DNA from: Mytilisepta virgata
Taxonomy: Eukaryota > Mollusca > Bivalvia > Mytilida > Mytilidae
NCBI GenBank assembly: GCA_028015205.1
Contig: CM051511.1
Span: 38,031,204 to 38,095,203 of the forward strand
Length of the DNA: 64,000 nt
Direction: 5' to 3'
Within the stretch, counting starts at the first letter, position 1. Every line of letters starts with the position of its first letter. This document shows positions 43,423 through 53,342 of the stretch, in pieces. The notes under the pieces were generated by a model. It was not told the origin of the DNA, made no database searches, and saw only the letters and a list, made by a program, of their open reading frames with translations. Made by a program: the position numbers and the translations under genes.

Positions 43423-46400
43423 GTAGGTTTGTGATTTATATTGTAGTGATCTTAAAATCTTATTAATTTTAGAGTTTTTAAAATCAGACCAAAATAAAAA
43501 CACCAAAAATAATAACACACAACACTAAATCGGTCATCTGATTGTATTAAATACCAGAGACGAGTCTAGATTCTCTAAAGATATAAGTCCACACCAAATT
43601 GACATTTTAGTTCTTTTCTTGAGAACTATTTTTTTCAGGCGAAGATCAAATTTACGTGCAGCACAATTTTTTTTTAACTAAAATATTGCAAAAAAAAAAA
43701 AAAAAAAATGGAAAGATCCCTATTGTTTTATCACTTTCTGTTTGCCCTTTTTACAGTAATCTAGATAAGAAAATATCAGGCGCAAAAGTTTAGAGTGATG
43801 CTGAGGTGAAAAAAATTCCAACGAGAAATATGTTAATAAATCTTTATTTGAAATGCATGTTTATACCACTAGGGGTTGATAGCAAACAAAATGAGCATAA
43901 TAAACAAAGTAGAATACAGTCACATCAATATAGCATACAATGTTAATCCACATGACAAAATTGTGTAAATGACATATCCCATCTCGCTATAAAATTCTTT
44001 AAAAATAAGATCATGGGGAAAAAATCCTTGGAAACACCAATTGAATATTTACAATTAAAAACAAAGAGGTAACTGGGACCGGTTAAGAATATCTATGGTT
44101 TTTAATATGTATACGAGATTGAATTTTTGTTGTTTCAGAAGGTAGACAACCTATAAACAAAACAGTGTATTCTTGGGATGAACTCGCGCAAAAGTACGAT
44201 TTTATGGAAGACGGGCATTATGCACCCATCAATTGTATACCCCACCAAAAAGTTGCAATCATTGTATTTGTGTACAAAGAAACGGACAATGAAACTCAGT
44301 TTCAAATGTTGCTGAATAATATTTTACCAAAACTGTGGAGACAACAGTTAGAATTCAGTATTTACGTGGTTAGACAGCAGGTATTTAAATGCTTAGAAAA
44401 GGGTATGTGACTAAACATGATAATTTACTTTAACAAAAAAGTATTATGAATATATTTTCCGAGGGCTTGCCTTGCCTTGATTTCGGGGATACGATATTTC
44501 TTGTGGTAATAAATCTTCATCCCCCAACTACCATATGCTATAAAAATATTTTATTTAAGTTAACTGACCACAGAAATAAAATTTGATAGTTAAGTACTTA
44601 CACATTTTACAGTCAAACCTGTCTATAAAGGGCACACACGGGACCATAAAAATGTGCCCTTTATGATCAGGTGACCTCTATACAGAGGTTACTTTTACAT
44701 ACTTTGTTCATGAATGGGACTTTTTCACCGTACGATTTGCTATATAGAGGTGCCCTTTAAACGAATTAGACTGTAATTAAAAAAAAAATATGTCAACATA
44801 ATTAATTAAACCACTAATTCACAGGCACGTCCCATTGACACTTCCCTATAATCCTAGATTTTCATATTTATTTACATTGATATTTTGTCATATCTAACTT
44901 GTATTTTTGTTTTTTTGTTTGATTTTTTGTTTTGTTTTTATTTTGTTTTTGGACTTTAGTTAAATATTTATAGTATAACTAATCTTGAAATCTGAATACC
45001 TACAAATCTACAACGAATTACCGAAAAACACATTAATTCAAGAATGCGCTTAGCGCATGAGTGAAATATTAGTGTTTTTCGGTCACGAGTTGTAGATCTT
45101 TGGTATTCGAATTTCAACATTAGTTATTCTGTTTATTATGTTACAGACGAACTATAGCATCACATAATACTTCATATACAGTTCCTGCACCATACCAGGA
45201 CATATTTCAACAAATATTTTGCTGCACTTTTTTTATTAACTGCAAATATAATATTATAAAACTGTGAATGAAGAACTTCATACGATTAACTGACCAAACG
45301 AACAGACCTCATTTAAATAATCAATACCTCTGTAAATGGTCTTCCGCGAATGTTTAAACTTGTTTAATCGCAAACTAATAATGAAAAACTAAAATAAATT
45401 TTAACACATAAATTCAAATTAAAAAATGTGTTCACTTTTCGTAATTTTACTATTTTTAATAAATAATTCCAAAACTAAAAATAATAAGAACCCGCGAAAA
45501 TAAAAAGACACCTGAAAATATTTCAAATATCAAACACTGGAAACGTTGTGGAAAATTAATTACCTGCAAATATGATCTGCTTTTTAGAGAGACCGCTCTC
45601 TTAGGCTAACTGGCAGTTAATGAATAAAAAAGTTGCGCAGAGAACCTAAAAATGAATTCGCGCCAAAATGTGAATGTGAAATTCATGCATACAGTGAATG
45701 TTTATAACATGAGTATGTGACGTCATTCGTCAAAGTCAAAAAATATGTCGTTAAGATGAAATATAAAATGAAACGATAATAAACATAAATTTCATGTGCA
45801 CTGAACACCAAAAGTCAAAATCGAGCACACCCAATAAAACATGCACTATCAAAACTTACATACGGTGACAATTACATTGGCATATTCCATTTATTCGTAA
45901 GATTTAACGAGAAAATACAAGGGATTATGTTTTTATGTGACTACGCGTTGACCTTTATGTAGCAATTAATGTCGTTTGCGACTGCTATTATTACGTCACT
46001 TCCTCGAGTGAAATATGACTTAATTGAATTAGCGAAATTGATATCACTCGGAAATCCCGATATTTCACCACACTCAATGTAATTACATTGGTTTATTTTC
46101 CGAATGATGTTTACAGCTTTATAAAAATAGAATAACTAATATTTTCTAGGCGTCTGACTTAGCAAATAGAGGGCTACTTTACAACATAGGATTTCAGAAA
46201 GCTATGTCGTACAAAGAATATGACTGTGTGATATTACATGATGTGGATATTATACCGGAAGATGATAGGAACTATTATGACTGTGGACAGTATCCACGTC
46301 ACATGTCAAAAAGGATTGATATAAACAATTACACGTAAGAAATTTACCCATTGTGACATTTTGATCTAAGTTTACAAATGTTAACTTGAATTTTTTGTGA

Positions 46401-49400
46401 TAATTTGACATGCTGTTAAATATACAGCTTTTCTTGGGGGAAAATAGCCTTCTATGTACACGCCTTTTTTACGCCCCTCTTTCCAATCTACTTCCTCATT
46501 TATTCAGCCGCCCACCCCTTGCTTCGCTATCGCTCGTGGCACAATATTATTTGCATAAATTAATTATAAGGGCCTATCCGTGGTAAAATCAGGTTATTTG
46601 GAAGCCATCGTGAATCATTTCTCAAAGAGAATGCTGCTCCATGCGACTAAAATAATTCCCTAAATATATTTATTTTTTTTTTCAATATTTAAGACTTCCA
46701 CATAAAGATTGGGCAAATGGTATTATTTCCATGACAACGGAGCAGTACAGAGCTATCAATGGATGGTCAAACATGTATTTTGGAGAGGGAATGGAAAATG
46801 ACGATATTTATAGAAGGTTATTATGACTAGTTACCATGGTAACCAGATGTATATATGTTAAGGTTTTGCTGTATACTTGTGTCCTAAAATATCAGCAGTT
46901 CGACACAAAATGAAGATTAGAAAAACCTACAAAAAATTATATTGTGTTCAGCTGGTGATATTTCAATGCCTGTTAAAAGAGATTTTGTTAATGAATTTAT
47001 ACTCAAATTCATAGCTTTTGTGTTTTAAAAAAGACCAAAAGTGATCCCGATATATTCAAGTCAAGATTGGATTAAAAAAAAATATGACTTCATTAATATA
47101 TTCCTTTCAGCTCAAATCGAAGTCATGATTCCTCTTAACATCAAATGTGTATTTTAGAATTACATGGGTCCATCTGACGTCAGACAGCACTGCATATATA
47201 AAACTGAAATGTTGTAAACAACATTTAACTGAATGTTTTCGAGTTTAGAATTAATATCTATCAAGAAAATCTTGAATATTTCATTTCTAAAACCTTTGAA
47301 TATTAAACTACGTGTATCTAAACAAAATTGTTCCACAACTTTAGATTATGGTTTTTGGCCAGGCAAAATGAAAGAAGATGAAACAAATTCTTCATCAGTA
47401 TCAAGCAGTTATTCTTAATTAAAATCATGATAATTAGGAAACACCACTTAAAACTATAAAATCTTTTGAAGATAAAACTAACTACAGAATTGGGGTATAT
47501 AAGGTGTCTAGAAATACGATCATGATAATTCATTTATAAATGCATCGAATGTTATTTGATGTCAATAAAAGATGGCCAACAGGCGCGCAAAGAAAAACAT
47601 CAGTCCTGTGGAATAGATAAGAAGAAAAAGTATCCGAAAACTTGCTAGGAACTGAAGTTGTCATGTATATATAGGAATTTTGTATCAAAACTATACCATA
47701 GCAGTCACAATCTTGACACATAAACACATATATACAGAATTCTATATCAAATTACAAACGAGTAGGGCCATTTTCTCTTCTATTTGTTTCTTTCGTTATT
47801 GTAGATTAAACTATTTTCAATATTTACCAGTTTCTGTCGTAAGAGATGTTGTGTAATGCATTTGAATATTAACAGGTATAAATTTAATGTTTTATCGTAA
47901 ACAAGTTCACATTTGTAATCGGTAATGATCGTGACTGCAAAGAGTTGCAATAATTTTTGTCAAATGTCAAACATTTTAAATCGTTTTTGGAATATTTTCA
48001 TGAGGGACAATAAAAACCGAAACCATTTTAATGTATCAGAAAAGAGGACACATACATAAACTTACTTTCAGAAAAAATAATTCCTTTTGGTTCTGAGTGC
48101 ACAAATGCCATATCGAATAGCAAGCTTAGAGACACGAAAAAGGTAAAATTTGTGTAAAGACTCTTTCTCAAAGGGGAGTATTCTGGCAACTTATTTCGCT
48201 ATTATCATAAGCAAAGATTTAAAGTACGCATATCGGGTTTTGCAGTGATAGATTTTAAAATGGATTAAACGACTTTCTGAAAATGTCCAAAGAACATAAA
48301 TTTGACGAAAATTGGCGTATTCCTTTCATCATTTATTAAATATGTATACAAATTCATTGTATATAGTACATGTGTATTTAGAATGCTTAAACGTTTTATT
48401 GCATAGACTGGTGACACATTTTGATATGGTGAGAACGGACGACAAGTTTTCCCAATGTACTAGTACCGGGAGGTTAAAAGAACCAAAAAAGAAAATTGGG
48501 TGTGTATACAAACTAAAATACCTCTTTATAACCATAATAGAGATTTCACAAAATTGGTACCCTCCAAAGACAATAATTGCAAAAAAGTTGCTAATTTCCG
48601 GAACATGGAAAATCAAATTCTTTAATATAATTCTTTGATACCAATTTTGATATACGCAAAATGTGCACTTTTTGTCGATTTACGACATCAGTTGTGCTCA
48701 TGGCCTAAAATGTTGAAAACCAAAAGAACAATCCAAACGGTTGAAGAGCAAATTCAAATATTAAAATGGCCAAAAGGGCCGGTAAAGCCAAACCATCTAA
48801 GGACAGAGCTATGCACGAGGGAGATGCTCCTCAGTTTTCACAAATTTTACAATTTTGTAACAGTATATTTTATGTATCAATTTCGGGGTAGTATCGAACT
48901 ACTACCAACTGATCTGGGGATTCCCACTGGGACTTGGAGACCACCAGCAGTGGCATTAACTCAGTGGTTAAAATATAATTTTTGATTCCATTTTGATGCA
49001 TTTCGTCTTTGGCATCATGCTCCTTCCTGTACAACTTAATTGCGTCCAAAAACATTTTGCAACGTTTCAAAGATATTGGTTAAAAGCTGCAGTAGAAGGC
49101 GTTCATTACATAAAATAGGAACCCTATTTTCCCCTCCCGCGCCATAAGACATTTGCCACATTACCGCACTATGTTCAACTCGGAGAAAACTCATGCTTAT
49201 TTTATTTCCCACAATGTACATGTAATAACAAAAACGAGTATGGATGAGAATTTCTACGAAGAATATCGTCATTCCCCGTCATTCGTAAAGGAAAAATAAC
49301 ATCTTAGTGCGTTAAAGACTCCTATTTATATGTTGAAAAGAGTAAGCTAAAATGAATCGTACCGATGCCGCTCTTACACCAATCAAGAGTCGAGGGATTA

Positions 49401-51876
49401 TATAAGTTGGTATTACATGTAACTGATAGTGTTGGGTGTTTTCAGTCATGAGGTAAAGTTCATTACCTTGGATAAACTAATTAAATAATTATGAGCATTT
49501 CAAGATGTCTACCATACAAACATACACAGGGGCCTCGGTGGCCGAGTGGTCTAGGTAGTTCGTCATGACTACTCATGATCACTAGCCTGTCAACACTGCA
49601 GTTGTGAGTGTGGCGGGGTGTGTTCGACTCCCACTTTAATTGACAAGGATTGCCAATTTTCCTACCGAATGTCGGTGGTTCTCTCCGGGTACTCCTGCTT
49701 CTCCCACCAATAAAAACTGGCCGCCGCGAAATATAGCCAAATGTGCTGAAAACGGCGTTAAACCACAACTAAACAAACAAACAGACATACACATCTTCTT
49801 TTGACTGCTTGTAGTAATTTCTTTTTTCATATTATATTCTATGTATAAATGTAAGTGAAACTACTCTGAATATGGAAAAAATAATATTCTTTGCATGCAT
49901 GTATGTTTTTTTAGAGTTTATTATCGGTTTAATGTATTGTAGTTGTATGATGTTTGAGGTGACAGCTCGCACTTGGCAGCACGATGGCTTAAATACTGTA
50001 AAATATGTAAAAACTGAAGCAGTTCAAAATAAGATGTTCACGCTTTTTGAAATAGATGTGGATTCAAAAAGTATTAAAGAGGTTTGTATGATATCAGTAC
50101 AGAACAAAACGGATAACAGGATAACAGGAATGATCAGTAATGACAAACCAACAGACACGACCATCAGACAAAAAGAGCACAAAACTCAAACATAGAAACA
50201 ACAGACAATCAGGATTTGCTGACTTGGTACAAGACACTGAGTAATGAGTGGGTTAAAGCGGTTTTGGGGCACCTAAACTTTCATCTTATATACCCTGACC
50301 CTCTGAAATACACTATAGAAGCGAATACAGTATGTTTACTTACCAGTTGACCGCGAGCTATAAATGTTAAAATTGGTTGGATTCTTACCTGCTGAGCCAT
50401 GCGTTGGAGTAGAGTTTTACCCAAGTCTAAACCAATGAAAATACAGGAATGTTACATGAAACATTATTGCCTCGGCAGATAACATAAGACATCGGTCTGA
50501 GTAGCAGTATGGCGGGGAATCAGGGTCATAAATATCGATTTTAGTATATACTAAAATCGATTTCAGGGTATCCTAAATTCATTTTAGTATATACTAAAAT
50601 CATGAATTTAGGATACCCTAAAATCATTTTAGTATACTAAAATCAATATTTATGACCTTGATTCCGCGCCAATATTTCTGTATAAGCTGAATATTTTAGT
50701 ATATACTAAATTGATTTTAGGATACTAAAATACTAAAACCATTTTAGGATATACTAAAATCGATATTTATGACCTTGATTCCGCGTCATATAGCAGGGAT
50801 ATTTCCGATCCGTAATCGACTCCACCGAGAAATTTTGAAAACTTTTCCCTTGTGTGGTAGATATTTTTATCCTGGGGGCGAAACACTTGATAAATGCTTG
50901 GTAAACTTCGTATTTCTACCTACATGTATGTTACAACTAAAATGTATATATTCCGACAATGTACATATATTGTATATTTATGCATTAAGAATAATACTTG
51001 AAATAACCTGTCAAAACCTTGAAATATTTGGTTTGATGGATGGATGGATGAATTATTGTTTAACGTCCAGTGGCAACCAGGTGCATATCAGGACGAGAAC
51101 ATGTTGATATGATAATGAATATGATCCCTGCTTTGTACAAGACCGACACGTTAAGTCGGATTTTTAATGTGCTAGCTCACGAGGTAACTGTCCACAGGAA
51201 GACATATCACTTCACTCGGACACATTATACTGACTCCGAGCCGACCAGTCTTTGTTCTTACTCCTAGATGCCGCGTGCTTGGCGGAGAAGCAGCAAATAC
51301 CAATTTTAATGTCTTTGGTTTGACCCGGTCGGGGATCGAACCCGCGACCTTCCGCAATCGGGGCGAGCACGCTACCACGAGACCACTGAGGCGGTCTATT
51401 TGGTTTGAAAAAGCACGCTGAAAAAAATGCGCATTCATTTTCAATGTAGTATTAATTGAGAAATTAATTTGATCATTTTATCTATGCAAAAAATGTGATA
51501 TAGTGAAAATCGTAATAATTAAGCATTGTGAACATGACAGGAGAATTTGCATTATTGGTGATTGTTGAAGATCGCAAAATAATTACTGTAAGTGGAGGAC
51601 GAAATAATTTCTGAATTTACTTTAAATTCAGAAATTAAAGCGATTTTTTTTTTATTTTTGCGGAAACTGCGAAAGAGTACAGTATTTGCTTTCCTTAATT
51701 GTGATTGACAAAACCAAAAAAAAAATAATCTTTATCTATTTCAGGACTACATAAAGCGAACAAGAAGTACACTTAATTATGACACTCTCCCAAATGCTAT
51801 GCTAACATTAAACAATATTTTTTGTGAAAACTTGCTTGGAAGGAAACTTAATTTGAGCGCCAAATTAACAATGTAA
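43179..51876 (+). CDS. Beta-1,4-galactosyltransferase-like gene, six readable exons, one segment missing
   Basis: Exons 43179-43422, 44139-44380, 46150-46334, 46694-46816, 49943-50081 and 51745-51876 are phase-compatible (354 residues if joined). Residues about 5-30 are a signal-anchor helix, which fits a type II Golgi enzyme. The GT7-family layout follows: a C-terminal stem, WRQQLEFSIYVVRQ (about 147-160), NRGLLYNIGF (168-177), the metal motif DVD at 193-195 followed by IIPEDDRNYY, MTTEQYRAINGWSN (237-250), and DGLNTVKY near the C-terminus. B4GALTs transfer galactose or GalNAc from UDP-sugar to GlcNAc. Two hallmark motifs differ: the PFR.R motif is FVYKE, and WGWGGEDDD is FGEGMENDD. About 35-40 residues expected before DGLN were not found. 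It may be a diverged mollusc paralogue, a gene with an unseen exon, or a decaying copy. Confidence 0.75.
43586..43735. mobile_element. GGCCACACC-type MITE, partial copy 3 (intron 1)
   Basis: GTCCACACCAAATTGACATT, then TTTTTTTCAGGCGAAGATC and TTAACTAAAATATTGCAAAA, match the left half of the element at 11026-11323. A run of about 20 A follows and the right end is missing. Confidence 0.65.
44139..44380 (+). CDS. Galactosyltransferase-like exon 2 (N-terminal catalytic part)
   Basis: Residues 82-162, EGRQPINKTVYSWDELAQKY to YVVRQQ. HQKVAIIVFVYKE aligns with the first strand and UDP-binding motif of the family, but PFR is absent. WRQQLEFSIYVVRQ matches the next strand. The acceptor is TGTTTCAG and the donor is CAG|GTATTT. 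Confidence 0.8.
44610..44773. mobile_element. pogo/Tigger-type MITE, short (intron 2)
   Basis: CAGTCAAACCTGTCTATA with AAGGGCAC at the left is mirrored by GTGCCCTTTAAACGAATTAG and ACTG at the right, with TA on both sides (44608-44609 and 44774-44775). 164 bases. The CTATA...GGGCAC pattern is typical of pogo-type MITE ends. Confidence 0.85.
44972..45130. repeat. Hairpin element (intron 2)
   Basis: The arms run from AGTATAACTAATCTTGAAAT at the left to ATTTCAACATTAGTTATTCT at the right. Inner pairs are ACCGAAAAACAC / GTGTTTTTCGGT and CTACAACG / GTTGTAG. The loop contains GCGCTTAGCGC. AGAATAACTAAT occurs a third time at about 46128-46139, just before exon 3, so a larger nested element is possible. 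Confidence 0.7.
45142..45872 (+). repeat. 0.7-kb interspersed repeat, copy 2 (intron 2)
   Basis: Same-orientation relative of 11358-12063, with shared phrases throughout and small indels. Non-coding. Confidence 0.8.
46150..46334 (+). CDS. Galactosyltransferase-like exon 3 (DVD motif)
   Basis: Residues 163-223 plus two bases. ASDLANRGLLYNIGFQKAMS aligns with the (F)NRA.LLNVGF block. CVILHDVDIIPEDDRNYY contains the Mn2+-binding DVD. CGQYPRHMSKRIDINNYT matches the family's C...PRH(L/M)S block. The acceptor is ATTTTCTAG and the donor is ACAC|GTAAGA. Confidence 0.9.
46694..46816 (+). CDS. Galactosyltransferase-like exon 4 (altered GGEDDD region)
   Basis: Encodes LPHKDWANGIISMTTEQY, RAINGWSNMYFGEGMENDD and IYR (residues 224-264). 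It aligns with LPY..FGGV.A...EQF...NGFSN.YWGWGGEDDD. The Trp, Gly-Gly and first Asp of that motif are changed. The acceptor ATATTTAAG is a weak tract. The donor AGAAG|GTTATT is also weak. Confidence 0.8.
46817..49519. other. Intron with diverged repeats; possible unseen exon
   Basis: The exon for the missing galactosyltransferase segment should lie in this stretch. The only candidate is the open frame at 47233-47418 (NIKLRVSKQNCSTTLDYG, FWPGKMKEDETN...), whose order of small and charged residues weakly recalls the family but which lacks phase-matching splice sites. 47763-47900 relates to 41462-41600, 48800-48970 to 33480-33660, and 49050-49180 (minus) to 33090-33250, all degenerate interspersed repeats. 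Confidence 0.4.
49529..49784 (+). mobile_element. tRNA-derived SINE, type 1
   Basis: Begins GGGGCCTCGGTGGCCGAGTG with an intact A-box and carries GGGTGTGTTCGACTCCCACT as B-box region. The core words GGTGGTTCTCTCCGGGTACT and CTGGCCGCCGCGAAATA follow, and the tail is (AAAC)n. A 9-base duplication ACATACACA flanks it (49520-49528 and 49785-49793). Confidence 0.93.
49943..50081 (+). CDS. Galactosyltransferase-like exon (DGLN region)
   Basis: Encodes CMMFEVTARTWQHDGLNTVKY and a further stretch to DVDSKSIKE. It aligns with the 'ERM..DGLNSL.Y......LYT.I.VD' end of B4GALTs. The exon is taken from ATTGTAG|T to AAAGAG|GTTTGT, which gives phases that match exon 4 and the last exon. Read-through beyond 50081 enters an interspersed repeat. 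Confidence 0.7.
50082..50345 (+). repeat. Interspersed repeat (uninterrupted copy)
   Basis: Contains ACTCAAACATAGAAACAACA, TGCTGACTTGGTACAAGACA and TACCCTGACCCTCTG. A relative at about 53085-53450 has the same phrases but is interrupted after TGACTTG by a 198-base element. The class is unknown. Confidence 0.6.
50512..50786. mobile_element. Nested-palindrome element built on TTTTAGTATATACTAAAAT
   Basis: GCGGGGAATCAGGGTCATAA at the left is mirrored by TTATGACCTTGATTCCGCG, which occurs twice (ending near 50671 and 50785). Between the ends there are at least six TTTTAGTATA / TATACTAAAA words and GGATACCCTAAA / TTTAGGATACCC pairs, so the DNA can fold into several alternative hairpins. It looks like a MITE with an added second unit. 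No coding capacity. Confidence 0.75.
51037..51396 (-). mobile_element. tRNA-derived SINE, type 2
   Basis: On the minus strand it begins GACCGCCTCAGTGGTCTCGT with an A-box-like GTGGTCTCGTGGTAGCG and a clear B-box in GCGGGTTCGATCCCCGACC. A body without the type 1 core follows, and it ends with a (ATCC)n-like tail (GGATGGATGGATG on +). A perfect 12-base duplication TATTTGGTTTGA flanks it (51025-51036 and 51397-51408). Confidence 0.92.
51745..51876 (+). CDS. Probable last exon of the galactosyltransferase-like gene
   Basis: After CTTTATCTATTTCAG the frame DYIKRTRSTLNYDTLPNAML to LNLSAKLTM and a TAA stop is open (43 residues). Its phase fits the preceding exon. The sequence is beyond the conserved domain, so the call rests on splice-site quality and phase alone. 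Confidence 0.5.
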   Translation, partial: DYIKRTRSTLNYDTLPNAMLTLNNIFCENLLGRKLNLSAKLTM

Positions 51877-52000
51877 AGATTTTTCTGAATTATAATTAAT
51901 GTTGTTCAGTACTGTTCGATTATATGTATTCTTAATGACTTTAGAAGGACAATCAGAACCAAAACCATTCTGCTGTCGTATGAAAGGAAATACATAATCT

Positions 52001-52087
52001 AATGTAGGTAAGGGAGATAATTAAATTCTCTCCCTTTTGTCCTGAGGCTAAAAGGGAGACAAATTTATAATCTCCCTTACCTACATT
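52001..52087. repeat. Short hairpin (87 bp)
   Basis: AATGTAGGTAAGGGAGAT pairs exactly with ATCTCCCTTACCTACATT, and an inner pair CTCTCCCTTTT / AAAAGGGAGA surrounds a GTCCTGAGGCT loop. It could be a tiny MITE or a transcribed hairpin. Confidence 0.75.
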
Positions 52088-52636
52088 GGTTAGGAAAATA
52101 TAACTCATTCTGGTTTCTCATTGCCAAGCAATGTTCACTGATCCGAAATTTTGTAATTAAATTACGAGATTCTGGCTGTTCATAGCTTGTATTAATTTTG
52201 ATATTTTTATGAAGAAATATTTTTTCTATCACTCAGATGATCAATTTGGTGTATTACCATCTTTTGAAAGTATTTCTTACAACAGTCCTGTATATATTTT
52301 ATTTTGTAACCTTTTTATTTTATAAAGGTTTGAATTAAAATTCAGGAATTCAATATTAATATCAAGCTCTTTCACTATATCATTCATATAACAGTTATAT
52401 ACTCCATATGAGTGCAGTTGTTTACGTAATTCAAAAGCTTCTTTTAATAAAGGGTCAATATCTTCAGTTATATACGAAGATAGCTACACAATGCTAAAGC
52501 AATCAATTAAAGCCAGTCGACAAACAAAAACACGAAAAAGCACACAAAGAATTAAAAAAGCCTTTATTTTATATAATATACATTAAACCAACACTATTAT
52601 TCATGAATGGATATACATATCAATAAAGAATATTAA

Positions 52637-52986
52637 GGATGATCGCCGGTCTAATAGGAAATAAATAGGATTTGAAATAGGTGTTTTAGTTTGAGAGAAC
52701 ATATGAATAGTAAACAAATAAGCAAGAAAAAAATATAGATTCATGTGCTCATTTTAGAGCTATAAAGCCTTAAAAATTTGCAGGAAATAGGGTTTTTTTC
52801 TGGATTTTTCATTGTGTTTGCATTGGCAACTTCAGTCTCTCAAAAATGTATTAAAAAATAAAAAGGATTTCATAAAATTTTGTCAAATACCATTCATGGG
52901 CAAAAAATTTAATGTTTAAGAAATGGATAAGACCCGAGGATTCCGAAAATCTGACAAAAGGACCAAAACATGACCAGTGAGCATCC
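52637..52986 (-). mobile_element. TTAA-flanked MITE (piggyBac-like), copy 2
   Basis: Inverted relative to the copies at 12193 and 56513. TTAA flanks at 52633-52636 and 52987-52990. The ends are GGATGATCGCCGGTC and GACCAGTGAGCATCC. Like the copy at 56513 it retains the CCGAAAATCTGACAAAAGG stretch that the copy at 12193 lacks. Confidence 0.8.
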
Positions 52987-53138
52987 TTAATAAAGATACT
53001 TAATGAATTATTTATAAATAACCAACAAGGAAATGTAAGCAAAGGACATATCAATCAATTAAAGCTAGACAAAAAGTAATGTAGCATAACACACAACACA
53101 AACCTAGAAACAACAGAGTGCCAAGATAATCTGACTTG

Positions 53139-53336
53139 AGGCCTTCATTTACTTTAAGGGTCCCACTCCATAATGTGGTATCATATACTATCCCTAACCC
53201 TTAAACCTAACCCTAATCATAACCCTAACATAACCTAACCCTAACCCCAATCATAAACTTTAACCCCAACCCTAACCGTTAACCCCAACCAATTCCTAGC
53301 ATAAAGGAATGTGATCCCTTAAGTAAATGAATGCCT
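53139..53336. mobile_element. MITE carrying a degenerate telomere-like (CCCTAA)n array
   Basis: The ends AGGCCTTCATTTACTTTAAG and the complement of CTTAAGTAAATGAATGCCT are inverted repeats that continue to GGGTCCCACTCC / GGAATGTGATCCC. GACTTG is duplicated at both sides (53133-53138 and 53337-53342). The interior (about 53193-53292) is built of CCCTAA, CCCTAACC and CCCCAA words. The host repeat has an uninterrupted relative at 50210-50250. Confidence 0.75.
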
Positions 53337-53342
53337 GACTTG

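Noticed and set aside
49872..50195. Full 107-residue frame as a single exon
   Set aside because: Only 49943-50081 fits the galactosyltransferase; the front is a hydrophobic intron read-through and the back enters an interspersed repeat.
13985..51396. tRNA-like A and B boxes at four places
   Set aside because: Each is the head of a SINE with a core, a tail and a target-site duplication; none folds into a proper tRNA cloverleaf by eye.
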